Shown here in pieces: positions 31,247-43,673 of a stretch of DNA of 64,000 nucleotides. The translations under genes were made by a program, and so were the position numbers. The notes below the pieces were generated by a model, which saw nothing but the letters and a program-made list of their open reading frames with translations, did no database searches and had not been told where the DNA came from. Numbering within the stretch: position 1 is the first letter of the stretch; every line of letters starts with the position of its first letter. This DNA is from Capitella teleta (taxonomy: Eukaryota; Annelida; Polychaeta; Capitellidae). The stretch spans positions 1 through 64,000 of the forward strand of contig KB308612.1 of NCBI GenBank assembly GCA_000328365.1, in the 5' to 3' direction.

Positions 31247-32384
31247 CTGCGGAGAAAGCGTTGAAATTTCAGTCGACTTCAAAGTACATGTGAAAGCAAG
31301 GCCGCCGTCTTGAGCCGCCAGTAGCCGCCATGAAGGCCTGAGCCGTCAGCCAGCCGTGGCTAAACCGCTAGCCGCCACGCACATCCGCCGCCAAAGTAAA
31401 TTGCATATTAACAAAGAACAGCAATCATTGAGATGCGATTCTCTGCATTTGATCATTTCCCCCTTTGAAGTATATTCATTTTAATTCAGCTGTATTGTTT
31501 TGGGTTTACTCTTTGAACAATAGCGTTATCATTTATTTTAATTATTTATTTATCATTTGTCATTTATTTATTTATCATTTGTCATTTATTTATTTATCAT
31601 TTGTCTTTTACTTATTTATCATATTTATTTATTTATCATTTGTCATTTATTTATTTATCATTTGTCGTCGTTATAAATGTTGAATACATATACTTCCGGA
31701 CTTGTTTTGGCAAAGCATGATAAGAGCAGAATTCCTCAAATGTTTTGAGTGGCACCAATTTGAATGGATGTCTGGGCATGAAATATTAAACTGCCGTTAG
31801 GCCTGATTGCATAATTCGGTTCACTGCTCTAAGTCGAGTAAACAAGTAGGTACTACAATTATAGGCCTAAGTAAGTGAACGAACAAACTAATTTCACAAA
31901 GTGCAACCGAGAAATGCGAGAACCATGCGCCACCTAACAGCCACAAATATAAAATCCTGTCATTTTTTAAATGATGGCAGTGAGTACTCAACACTAATTG
32001 AAGGACCACGGACGCATCAGTGCAACGCAATTTTGGATTCCTGGTATCAATAAATGTTCAGTCATTGTATCGTCAAAAACCAACAATATTAGCGCCGTAC
32101 TACGTTAAGCGGCAGGAACGATAAGAGGCGAATCACTCATACTTGTGTAAACGCGCTGTCGCCTGGTGGGCGTCACGGTGGCGTCTGGGTGCATTCATTG
32201 ACACATGGGCCGTTTAAGAGATAAGGCCGTTCGACACGGGGAAAGGCAGACCAAGGGGTGCGTGTTCATTAGAAGTAAAAAGTTGCAACTGTAAAAAGGC
32301 TGGGATTAGAGACAATACGGTAGTATAATTTTAATGATGACCTTTTTAATGTACAATCGTTTTGTACAATCGTTGTGCATCTGT
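31247..32384. other. RIF1 upstream region and intergenic stretch
   Basis: Begins with the sequence preceding the RIF1 ATG, which ends in CCGCAG and could be a 3' splice site of a non-coding first exon. A GC-rich patch with repeated GAGCCG and GCCGCC lies at 31298-31393. The stretch 31543-31667 is a 22-bp tandem repeat. No gene is seen. Confidence 0.45.
31543..31667. repeat. 22-bp AT-rich tandem repeat
   Basis: Imperfect copies of CATTTATTTATTTATCATTTGT, roughly five to six units, some shortened. Confidence 0.85.
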
Positions 32385-32392
32385 ATTATTAT

Positions 32393-33426
32393 TAGGGCTG
32401 GGCGGATATTGCTTCAACACGGATACACGGATAACGGATACGGTTACTAATATCCGACGGATACGGATACGGACACGGATATTTATGCCCAAACACGCGA
32501 GCATGCAGCTGCAGCGTAATGCCCCAGCGCCTGGCACACCCTGTGAGCCGGAAAACCACACTCTGTCTGCAGCAGTTAAAGACAAGCGACCGTGACCTAC
32601 TGCTGTCAACCTTCTTGTTTCTTGTACATTTCTTTTATCAAAACATTCAGAATAAGTTTCAAGAGGCATCGCACATGCAGACAGCTCGCTCGCCTGTCGA
32701 TTTCACAGAGGTGAATTCCTTATCGGCGCAGGCTATTTCAAGTATTTTTCCCCAACTTCACGAGTCGCAGATTATAAGCCCAAGACGGAACGACAGTAAC
32801 GTGCACTTTATGCTACAGTGTACACTTTCAATAAACATGATTTGGAAATGTACACACTTAGTAACTTCATGAGGCGCAAGTCAGTTCATAACTTCATGGC
32901 AATTATTGTTCTATAGAAAGTTTGAAATAATTCAAGTCGCTAGATCGCCAAGTAGCGGGCCTAGGCATATGTACTAGTCTGTATTAACTGTTCAATTTCA
33001 AACATGGTCGAGAAAGTGATGAAATTCAGTGCTGTTTGTGGTTCACACGAAAACTGCAATTGACAAAGCTGTCACGTGTAACGGTGTTGAAAAATAGGCA
33101 CTAAAGGAGATAGCCAACAACGCGTGTTACGTCACTTTTGCTTGATGACTGAAGAGATTCAAGGGCATAGAATTGTGTTTATTTAAAACAAATCAGAATT
33201 AGCGCATTGTTGACATCGTGTTATCTTGTAATTGACATCGCTCAGCTTCAGTGAGCAGCGTTTGTGTGCGGAATGGCTGTGCTCACCGTGCGCTCGAAAC
33301 AAACACTTGAAATTTACACTATCCGTGTTTAACTATCCGTGTTGAAACACGGATCACGGATAGTACTGAAAACCCCCAATATCCGTGCTGTCACGGATAT
33401 CGGACACGGATATCCGCCCAGCCCTA
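32393..33426. mobile_element. hAT-like non-autonomous DNA transposon (1,034 bp)
   Basis: The left end TAGGGCTGGGCGGATAT is perfectly inverted at the right end (ATATCCGCCCAGCCCTA). The element is flanked by identical 8-bp copies of ATTATTAT (32385-32392 and 33427-33434), the target-site length of hAT elements; the flank is simple sequence, which weakens the duplication a little. Subterminal regions carry many ACGGATA/TATCCGT motifs in both orientations, as expected for transposase binding sites. No transposase frame of useful length is present, so it would depend on a helper element. Confidence 0.85.
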
Positions 33427-33434
33427 ATTATTAT

Positions 33435-33898
33435 TATTCTTTACATAGAATGCACGGGTAAAAATCGCATTCTGTAAATAATGTTTTCAAATTTCAAACA
33501 CAGTTCTTGTATACTTTTGGAAGGGTACTGTTGCCTTGTTTTTAACGCTGAGTATGTTTCAACACGCACTAATGTTATTGATTTCTGGGCAGGAAAGAGT
33601 TTCCTTGCTCTGAGCCGGCTTGAGCCGTGGCCCGTGAGGTTTACTCAGCCAGCCACCATGACAAAAGTTTGGCTTAGCCGGCTAGCGGCCGAATTGATGC
33701 TTCAGCCGGCCGTACTTTGACGGCTTGGGGGTCTAAGCAGAGCGTACACCTGTATTGACTTTACCTGAATGATTCAGTGCCAGGGTATGACTAACCCATG
33801 CCTTCCTTTAAACAGCTGACATACTGTGTACATGCTACACCTCGCCGATTCATCCAGGCCATCTCAGTTACTGAGTTAGTCAGTATCTCACTATCTAG
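33435..33898. other. Spacer between two hAT-like elements, with a GC-rich patch
   Basis: A GC-rich patch at about 33610-33730 shares GAGCCG, CAGCCAGCC and GGCTNANCCG words with the patch at 31298-31393, in the same orientation. No coding potential is supported. Confidence 0.4.
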
Positions 33899-35035
33899 CA
33901 CAGGGAGTCTTACCAGTGGGCTCTGGATACATGGAATGCCTATGTAGCCTTCTAGATAGTATATAATAATATCAAGGGAAGTCACTGATTTCTCACCAGA
34001 ACAATAACAAAGCCTCGGAACCTACATTCCCCTCACGGGAGAGAGCTGAGGCTTCGGATCTGGCAAGATTATGAATAAATGAACCTATAGACACCAAAAA
34101 CTCCGCACGGCAGTGACTAATTAGTCATTAATTGCACAAAAATGCTTCCATTTCCAAAACGACTACCAACGGGCACGATCGCTGCAGCATTCGACCTTCA
34201 CCTTAACAAGCCGCTCAGTGATTGATCAATAATAGTCCAGCTGAGAAATGCAATTGAAATTAATCAGAGCATTCACTCGATAGAGATCAGTCCAGCAGTA
34301 CGATTCTATAAATTATTGGATGCATATAACAGTATTCAGATAATTTTATAGTTCGTAATACTGGTTATAAATTATAAAGTTATTAGATAGATAACACAAC
34401 ATGTTGTGAGGTATATAAAACGATTCTAAACCTATACACCAGAGGGCGCTGTGTGTGTCGTCTGCTAATTCCCGTCAAGTCAACTTACTTAAATGCAATG
34501 TGTCTTGTGACTAACTTCTTTTTCTAGCCTATTCCATGCTCAATTTGACTCTCAGAATAGCTTTTATTGTTCGAGAGACAATTACAGACAGGATTTTTCA
34601 CTCTAAAGCCAATCTGTTAAATTAAGAATGTATCCTGAGCTCTACACTTTTGCAGCTCCATTCCGGTTTTAAGGATTTTATTTCGACATTTAGCGATCGT
34701 GAGTTCGCTGCGCGCTGAAAATTTGCTGCGGTCCGACAAAATGGATGCATCGTACCCGTTGCTAGTCGTTTTGCAACTGATTGGATTTTTGGCCAATTAA
34801 TTAGTAATTAGGCGTTGCCGTACGAGATTATTGGTGTCAATCGTTTCATTTATTGGTGATCTTGCCAGATCCGAAGTTTCGGCTCCCTCTTTTGAAGAGA
34901 AGATTGCTTTCGAGGCAAGCGTCCTAAGATTTACAGGAATCAGTGACTTCCCTTGATATTATATATATAGACAGAAAGCATTCACTGCATTGAGTTTTGT
35001 CCACATCTGCTCGCTCACTGGTAAGACTCCCTGTG
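33899..35035. mobile_element. hAT-like non-autonomous element with long inverted ends (1,137 bp)
   Basis: The left end CACAGGGAGTCTTACCAGTG is inverted perfectly at the right end. Inversion continues discontinuously for about 190 bp (for example AAGGGAAGTCACTGATT and CTTCGGATCTGGCAAGAT on the left have inverted partners on the right). Flanking 8-bp copies of CTATCTAG (33891-33898 and 35036-35043) are identical. The interior has no coding capacity. Long inverted arms with an 8-bp duplication fit a hAT-type foldback element. Confidence 0.85.
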
Positions 35036-35654
35036 CTATCTAGTATCTGCTGATAAAACCCTTTTTAGCCTTATTAACCAGACAAATGCATGATAATGCC
35101 ATTCTTGGATGACAGAACTAATTCAGTAAGAGGCCACAGAACACAAGCATTGGTTATATAATGATAGAAACTGCTTCAACTAGTTAACAACATCGAGAGG
35201 CATCATAAACCAAGTTGTAAAACATTTACGATCATACGGTGATTAACAGGGCGATGGAATAGTCCCTGATTATCGCTCGAAGCCTTTGTCAGAGATGAAT
35301 GCTTCGCAGAGATGGAGATCAAAGTTCATCGCTAATTCTAGCAAAGCATGTCATCACTGAATGGCAAACCTTTGTAAATAAACGTATTCAATTGTTTTCA
35401 ATTCTTCATGTTTAAAATTGCCCAACTCGGCACAATTTCTTGTGATATTTTCCGCGGGAGAAAATGGTTAAAGAGGAGACTGTCGCGACGTGATTGGTGG
35501 AGCGGACGGAAATGAACTCTGTAATCTGGGTCAGGTCAAAAAAAATGTAAACAATAGCACGTGCTTTTGTTGTCTGTAAAAATATTATATTCGTGCCTTA
35601 ATTAATCAAAACTCGAGCACGTACATCTCTATGTATGATTTACGTGTGTGTTTC

Positions 35655-35690
<36 letters not shown>

Positions 35691-36051
35691 CATTTCTAAT
35701 TTTACAAAAATTTCAACGAATCTTGAGCAGGAATTATAATTAGTCACTTTTTGATGTCACTTTACATAAACATGCTACTGAAGAACACTGATACATTATG
35801 ATGCTTACTAAAATTAATATATTGAAGGATGATTTGAGTTAGGGTGCGTTTTCCAAACACTTTTATGATCTCTTTTTGTCTTCTTCTTCTCTCACGCTCG
35901 TGGTTCGGTCAAACAGCCTGAAACAACCAGACTGACCAATGTATTGATAGCAACTTCCTACTTTCTCATATAATTATATGTTAAACACATGCATACACAG
36001 ATCGACCTTCTTTTTTACTTGTTTATTTATTGGGATTTTTATTATTATTAT

Positions 36052-36087
<36 letters not shown>

Positions 36088-37466
36088 CATATAATGTTGC
36101 TTGCTTTTTTTCATTTTTTTTTCGTCTTTCACTATTAGGTTTATATAATATTACATTACTGCTATTATATTCCTACATTACCTATATTATTACAGGTTAT
36201 TGGTCTTTCCTAATTGGGGAAGAAATGAAAATAATTTGAAGAAATGGTGTTTGAGGAAGATCCTGGTGCGTTATGATAAGGTCCATCGCTTTTTTGAAAA
36301 GTCATAACGCCTTCTATGCATTATGAATTATAAATTACGTCGTAAAGCCATAGACTAAAGAATTATGTTTTATTTCGTCTATGGTGAAGTGCTTGATGCA
36401 TGCATCCATGTATAGTCTGGGTAATTCCTGGTGAGTTTAATAAATCGCCATTTATTGGTTACATTTTGAAGGAAACGCATATTATTTAAAACTGACAAGC
36501 AACCATAATAATCATACTATTATTAGCAAGACTCAAGCCGAAATTCAGAGAAAATAACAAAAATTGTCCTAGTAATACTTGCCTCTTCGTGAACATCCCT
36601 GCTCTCCTTCGATTGTCGCTTACCTCTTTCCTCTCAATCGTCTTCCAGCTCTGGTACTTTTTGGTATTTCTTCGAATAAACTGCGCTATATATGTCTCAT
36701 AGGCCATACCTGGCCATGAATTTTGTTCATAGCAGACAAAATAGTTTCGCTGGTTTACACGCAATCATGAAGAACAAAGGAATCGATAAAAAGAGTTTCC
36801 GAATTGAACAAAGGTTCTCTTTATAAGACAGAATATGCTAATCCATAAATGATTCCCAATTTTATCGTTTATTAACGAGTTTCAAACAACTATAATTTGG
36901 ATTCTCGTTGAGGTGGAAATCATAGTGATCTCAAAATTATAACAATTTAATTATAATAATTTATTTTTAATAATTCAAGAGCAAATGAATGGCCACAATA
37001 TCACATGAACCCTCACGTCTACTGCTCCTATGCTTCTCAGAAGTTATTTCAGTGATACCTACTATTGCAACATTCCGAATGCCAACCCATATGTGACCGC
37101 CTATCTGTCGAAATGATAGCCTTAGGCCAAGGGAATGCCTTTCTAAGTTGAACACTTGATTAATCAAGCTCGTCTTACATATTGTTCATGGAATGTTTAT
37201 GAAGCCCCAGAAATAAACCGAAAAATAATCAAGACAACATAAAATGGTTTCATTTATTGGTTAAATACATGATTTGGTGATATATATAATTCGCTTTGTC
37301 CTGCATGACTACTTCATTAATTATTACGTCTGGCTTAACCCAATGGCCCCTCAAATGAGATGGAACAACCAGGATACTTAATTATCGTGAAATGTATTTT
37401 AGTCAGAGCGATTTAGCAATTATGGTCTTGGATATGCATATGCATTATGTGGGAGTATAATTATCG
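35036..37466. other. Non-coding stretch with two long T tracts
   Basis: No gene is supported. T runs of about 35 bases (35656-35690) and about 28 bases (36054-36081) stand out, the second in a T-rich context; they may be poly(A) tails of minus-strand retroposed sequence. The last 260 bp are the 3'UTR of the gene at 37467 (minus-strand AATAAA at about 37253-37258). Confidence 0.4.
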
Positions 37467-38819
37467 TCAATATTTCTGTCCATGCTGCATGCCGTATGCT
37501 GGTGGCGCCTGGCCGGCGTATGCTTGGTTCGGATAACCTTGAGGCTGCTGTACTTGAGCCTGCGGGTACTGACCAAGTACCATTCCTTGTGTTGCTGGGG
37601 AATCTGGAGCCATTCTTGTTTTGTGAACAAAGATGGAGCCAAAGATGACAAGAAGTACGGAGATCAACAAGTACACCCAAACAGCGAAGTCCATGTGGTC
37701 CATGGCTTCCAGGCTATTGAAGTTGTCGAGGAAGAAGATGACGGCCAACACTCCACATAGTCCTGTGTAGAAACGTGAATTTGATGAGATACACGGTTTC
37801 TGGTTTCATGGCATATACATGTAGTGCACTTGAGGCCATAGCATGCTGTCAAGCGTTTGGCTTTTGTTTTTTGTTTGTTTGTTATGTTTTTTGCTAGAGT
37901 CATAACTGCATGTACAATTGTATGAACTGCTTTGGAAAGTTGCCGATGAAACTGATTGTGTATTCTTACAAGCATTAGACACTGATGTAGAACGAGATAC
38001 CTCGGTTCTATTGATTGTAGATTGTTCTAGTGTTGAAGGCATAGAATCATATATGGCCACGGGCAGAAATCATGAGATACATATACCTTGAATGGTTTTA
38101 CATGTTCAATAAGTAAGTGACATTATTGTTTGTCATTATTATTGTACATGTATAATAATTTCTTTCTATTTTTCATTAATTGTCTGTTTTGAGAGCTTTT
38201 GCGTAGGCCGATATTCAAGTGTTTTATTTGAAACAAACGAACGAAACGAATAAATTGTCCATAATTATAGCTAACCTTGGCACAATGCGCACGCCGCGGC
38301 TCCAACAGTGACTCCTTTGGAGGTGGGGGAACAGCACGAACAGAGCCAGACCATGTGCAGGATGGAAGCGACGAAACCAAGTAAGATGCCGATGCTTCCA
38401 GCAGCCCTTGCGACACCGAGAAGACCATCTGTTTGATAAGATAAGAAAATAAGAAGATAAAGCATGCATGACATACGCAAAACAATAAATAAATAAATCA
38501 ACATTATTCTCATAAATTGTTAATCGCAGCTGCTGTGTTTGCTTTTTCTATACGATTATAACCTACAATAGCACTAATAATTTACTATATGCATGTATAG
38601 ATGATATATGTTATACTCACAATTTATGGCGATTGCACTAGAACAAGTAGATTCCCCGCCATCGGAAAAGCAATGCAAAAAAATACTGAAGTGCTGTTTT
38701 TCGTGTACTCCATAATCGATTTTAAACCAATACGGCACCCATGAAAATACAAGTGCTCCTAATCCGAGACAGAATGAGGTTACAAATGAAACGCTTCCGA
38801 CTCCCTTTGATGCCGTCAT
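37467..38819 (-). CDS. Claudin-like four-transmembrane protein
   Basis: Three exons, 38819-38621, 38428-38276 and 37762-37467, join with phase-1 introns to 215 aa. Four hydrophobic helices are evident: one after the N-terminus (VSFVTSFCLGLGALVFSW), two from the second exon onward (GSIGILLGFVASILHMVWL; then VTVGAAACALCQGGLCGVLA), and one before the tail (VWVYLLISVLLVIFGSIFV). The first extracellular loop contains a W and a pair of cysteines (HCFSDGGESTC), as in the claudin/PMP22/clarin group. The second loop is short. The C-terminal tail is rich in Pro, Gln, Gly and Tyr (QYPQAQVQQPQGYP). A role in cell contacts or membrane organisation is inference; no subfamily can be assigned. An upstream in-frame ATG at 38927 would add a Glu-rich leader encoded by a GAA repeat, but ATG 38819 is preferred because the leader lies over the TATA region. 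Confidence 0.8.
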
Positions 38820-38910
38820 TGTTTCTTCTTCTTCTTCTTTTTCTTCTTCTTTTTCTTCTTCTCTTAATGATTTCTTTTGCCTCTGAATGAGCTCAGTGGG
38901 GATAATTCCT

Positions 38911-38920
38911 CCTTTATATA
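38911..38920 (-). promoter_or_regulatory. TATA box with adjacent CRE-like half site
   Basis: On the minus strand TGACGTTATATAAAGG lies about 92-107 bp upstream of the preferred start codon of the claudin-like gene. TATATAAAGG is a canonical TATA box and TGACG a CRE half site. Confidence 0.5.
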
Positions 38921-40110
38921 ACGTCAAGATAGTTCACACTAAAAGGTTACAGGTAGCCAATGAGGGCTTGCCAAACACGGAAGTATACACATAATATTGA
39001 TGACGAGTATCCCGTTAGGTATAGGGTATACATCCGATTATAATCCGATTATGCCTAATGAAATAATATAATAAGTAAACACATTATTGAAATATTAGAA
39101 ACATGAATTTTGATGAAAAATGAGAAATATGAAAGCCATCGTCTTTATGTTAGAATGGAAATTAAAACCGTTAGGCGAAGAGTAAACTAAAGTAAACATC
39201 TCTGCTAAGGATATTATTCTAATTCACATAAGGAGCATATTTTTTAAAATTTAATGAACCAAGCAGTTTCTGTATCTCGATCATTCGATAGTTAACTCTC
39301 TGTTAACTACGCAGTAACAATCTATATTCACCGGCATAGAGCCAGCCTAACACATTTATACCTTGCAAAATATTAATAAGAAAGCAAATGATGAGTGCGT
39401 CACAAATCCTTTCATGCGTATATTCTTGCATACATTTCATCAAATGTGGGTGAGGCTTGATCATGACGTGTTGAAGAATTTGATGAGTCAACTCAACGAA
39501 ACTTCCCGCATGTCACGTGACTGAGCATTAACGATGTGGGGTGTCACGTGACTGAGCATTAACACTGTGGATGTCGACATGTTGATCTTAAAAAAAAAAA
39601 AAAATAAAAAAATAAAAAAAAATAAAAAAAAATCTCAAATTAAATAAAAAGTCCCAATTTACCCATTATCATTGTGTAAGTTCTAATGATCCTGATCTTA
39701 CATCTTCTGGCGGAGGCTGCATGCATGTAACTTGGTCAATAGTTTGCAATCTTCCTCCTGAACTGCGATAAGCACACGCTATGACTGCAAGACCTGTTGT
39801 GTTAGCAGCTGTGTGTACATACATCAATTACTAAAACATCAATTAATGTTAAGAACGCACACATTCACCTGTGTGCTTCGCAAAACATTAGAAATATTAT
39901 TTTTAATGTTTTGCAAAAAAAAAAAAAAAAACCCTAGACACGTCAGATGTAAAAAACGAGGCACTTGCGTCGTGTTTTTCTGTGGCGGATATTCAGCAAT
40001 GTCGCCCGTTTTACCGTGATCAGTGTTTGTCTGATATGCGACTGAGGCTTTAACGTCTTAGAAACTCAAGAACCAAATTTTCAGTGCTCGCAAACAATTT
40101 AATTGCCGCC
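38921..40110. other. Intergenic stretch
   Basis: Upstream region of the claudin-like gene. It holds the duplicated E-box at 39512-39563 and interrupted A tracts at 39590-39632 and 39916-39931. No gene is supported. Confidence 0.4.
39512..39563. promoter_or_regulatory. Duplicated GTCACGTGAC E-box palindrome
   Basis: The 21-bp sequence beginning GTCACGTGACTGAGC occurs at 39512 and again at 39543, 31 bp apart. GTCACGTGAC is the preferred site of USF/MiT-TFE type bHLH-zipper factors. It is about 0.7 kb upstream of the claudin-like gene; the functional link is inference. Confidence 0.4.
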
Positions 40111-40114
40111 CTAC

Positions 40115-41297
40115 ATTATTTAAATGGCTTGGCTAACATCAACAAGGCGTGGCCGTGCCCTAGGGATGCTATGGAAGTAGGTGTCCCCATCACCTGCGTA
40201 GCACGGACTTTCAAATGCCAAACAAGAACGGCGCTAACGGGATAGGTTAGCAAAAATCGAAAGTTTTGATGATCGCCCGAGGTCTGGGAGGCGCAGAGTG
40301 ACAACAAGGAGGCAGGGTATGAGGATCTAGGGAATCCACCTCAGGGACAAGTGTTGTACGGCTGTTCATACAGTTGTATGAAGGATTATTTATTCGCAAA
40401 CTCAACTTGGTTTACAAGAAAATTGATTGAATTAACTGAACAAAAAGGAAAGGAAAAATTAATGTTAACCAGCAAGTTGAATGGCTAACGCAGTGTGTGT
40501 GAATCGCAGTCGCAATCGCTGGATTGAGATTAAACGATTGAAAGGCAATAACTGTAGGCAGTCGAATGTCATTGATGGTGCAGCCGAATGTCATTGGTAA
40601 ATTGGTGCTTTTGCTTGAGCCTTGGCCTTCAACATTGCGTCCGATGATGCTCTCTTCCACGGCTTCCCAAGGTACTTGTTTAGCTTTTACCAGTTCATTC
40701 GAGGCCCTTTCTTGTCCCACCCCAACTACAACAATCGCCTGGAATGGGTCAGACGTCACCTCAGATGGTCTTTCCGGCGTTAGAGTCCTATTCTCGGATG
40801 AGTCTCAATTTTGCTTGTAAACTGCAGATGGACATCGGCGTATATAGAGAAGTGGAGAAGGCAAGGAGAAATGAATGTCTACAACAGCATCCTGGAGTTA
40901 AACTGTTTTGGTGCAGACAGCGTGATGCTGTAGACAGTATCACCCGCACTCTCGCCTTTCCATTAATGAGGACATCGTAGCTCAGCGGGACATCAATGAA
41001 ATTCGGAAAAATATTTCTTTCACCGAGGAAAACAACCGCTGCGCATTCCAGCAGGATAATGCTCGCCCACATTCTGCAAGAGCTATGAGGAATTCTCTAG
41101 GACGGGGAGGGGTGGCGGGAAGTCCAAGTCATGGATTGGTTAATGATTATTCTCCCGACCCAAGACCCATTGAATATCCGTGGGATGAGCTAGGACGTCA
41201 AGTCATAGATAGGGTACCAGAAAACATTTATCAGTTGAGGAAGATGGTCGTGGAAGAATGGGAAGCGATTTCACAAAACACAATCCGTGTAGACTGA
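40115..41297 (+). mobile_element. Decayed Tc1-family DNA transposon
   Basis: Plus-strand fragments in several frames match a Tc1-type transposase in order. First is the helix-turn-helix region with a CVARTFKC-like motif (about 40130-40230) and RPRSGRRRVTTRRQ (40275-40320). Then come RLEWVRRHLRW and VLFSDESQFCL (about 40735-40820, first catalytic Asp), FQQDNARPHSAR (41046-41085, second Asp), and RPIEYPWDELGRQV (about 41165-41205, Glu). The last two acidic residues are 38 residues apart instead of the usual 34. There are several frameshifts and stops, and about 350 bp between the two N-terminal parts and the catalytic core (40380-40730) do not look like transposase. It cannot encode active protein. 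Confidence 0.85.
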
Positions 41298-42143
<846 letters not shown>

Positions 42144-42261
42144 CTAGGGCACTAAGTGTATCGTGGCCCTGGTTGGCGCGTTAGTCACGTGTATTCCTAT
42201 ACTTGAGGGCCAAAATACACCAGAAGATTAAAGGGCCACAATACACGCGACTTGTAAAGGG

Positions 42262-42640
42262 GACTTCTGTTAGCTCTCTTGGTATTTTTGCCCTGTGTTA
42301 GCTCTGTTAGTATTTGGACCCTCTGTTAGCTCTCTTATAGTTTTCTGACCCTCTGTTAGCTCTCTTGGTATTGTGACCCTCTGTTAGCTTTCTTAGTATT
42401 GGGACCCTCTATTAGCTCTCTTGGTATTGTGACCCTATATTAGCTCTCTTAGTATTGTGACTCTCTGTTAGCTATCTTAGTATTCGGACCCTCTGTTAGC
42501 TCTCTTATAGTTTTGTGACCCTCTGTTAGCTCTCTCATAGTTCTGTGACCCTCTGTTAGCTCTCTTATAGTTTTGTGACCCTCTGTTAGCTCTCTCATAG
42601 TTCTGTGACCCTCTGTTAGCTCTTTTAGTATTGCGACCTT
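42262..42640. repeat. ~29-bp minisatellite
   Basis: About thirteen copies of a unit resembling GACCCTCTGTTAGCTCTCTT followed by ATAGTTTTGT or AGTATTGT. The central copies (42480-42620) are nearly identical and alternate between two subtypes (ATAGTTTTGT and ATAGTTCTGT). Confidence 0.92.
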
Positions 42641-43444
42641 CATGTTTTTGTTAGCTCTCTAATTTTTGTGGCCCTGTTAGATTTTATGACTATTGTGGTC
42701 CTCACGACGATATGAACTACACGTGCGTTCTCTTCTTAATTTCAACACCTCTACATCTTCATACTATTAGGCTGTAAGTATAATTTAATTATATGTGAGA
42801 AACATGTTCTTTTAGCATTATTATCCATAGGTTTGGTGTAATGGCCGTTGATCAATGAACAATATACTAATCATTTGTAATCAATGTTGATGAGCGATAA
42901 TATAGGAGATAATTGAGTTGTGTATCTCTATTCTAAATAAGGTCCGACATATTTGCGTAATATTGCATTTCATCGGACACAGGTCCCTGATACTTTATGA
43001 TTCCATTGAATTGGTAAATTGTACGTAAATAGTAAATCAACTGAGTAAGACCAGTTGATTCTGTCACCGATAAAAATTGATCAAATGAGATATAGATCCT
43101 ATTCCTGAGGCAACGTATATCATGCCATGATTATAATGCCGAGGATTATTTGTGGAACGTCTTTAAGCACCACTTGAGTTTGAGAAACACAAAATCGGCC
43201 ATTACTACTATTAGTATTGAGAAGTCTCATTTCAAAATTTCTTCCACAGGTCATCATGCCTCGACGGAGATAATCAGAAAGGTATTTTTAACCTGACAAC
43301 CTTCTTCCCTGGCATATAATTTCACTCCACTATTGTTTTTCAATTTCAGCATAAAGTCCACCAGAACACATTCCACCACTCACAGGTATGTTATATCATA
43401 TATTTACAGTCCACTCCTAACTAATTTATTTTGTAATTATTTTG
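42641..43444. other. Intergenic stretch
   Basis: No supported gene. Two short segments near 43250-43282 and 43351-43386 are bounded by splice-like AG/GT but do not read in frame with the exons at 43674. Confidence 0.35.
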
Positions 43445-43536
43445 TTCAGTACTATTCGTTATCCGGTTTTCAACACGGATAGTTGTCTCTATTCAGTAGC
43501 ATGAAGTGTTGAAGTACTATTCGCCCAGCCTTACAA
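43445..43536. mobile_element. Fragment of a hAT-like element related to the one at 32.4 kb
   Basis: Contains TTATCCGG, TTTTCAACACGGATAG and the end-like sequence ATTCGCCCAGCCTTA. These resemble the subterminal motifs and right terminus of the element at 32393-33426. No matching left end is visible, so it is a truncated relic. Confidence 0.5.
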
Positions 43537-43673
43537 TTTTCATCGTTTTGAGATCACTTCGAATCATGATAAACATTCTTTATTGTTTGCTGCATTCTCA
43601 AATTCTTAAAGTTATATAGTACATCTTCTTCTCCTATGACGTGTGCGAAGTGTTAATTAGTCTTTGATACCAG

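Noticed and set aside
32362-32872. Open frames within the hAT-like element
   Set aside because: Short, overlapping in several frames and lacking transposase motifs; the element is non-autonomous.
36486-36764. 92-codon minus-strand open frame
   Set aside because: Ends in a hydrophobic run but has no start context, splice signals or recognisable domain; treated as chance.
42262-42640. Regular repeats considered as a CRISPR array
   Set aside because: There are no unique spacers between the repeats, and the genome is eukaryotic; it is a minisatellite.
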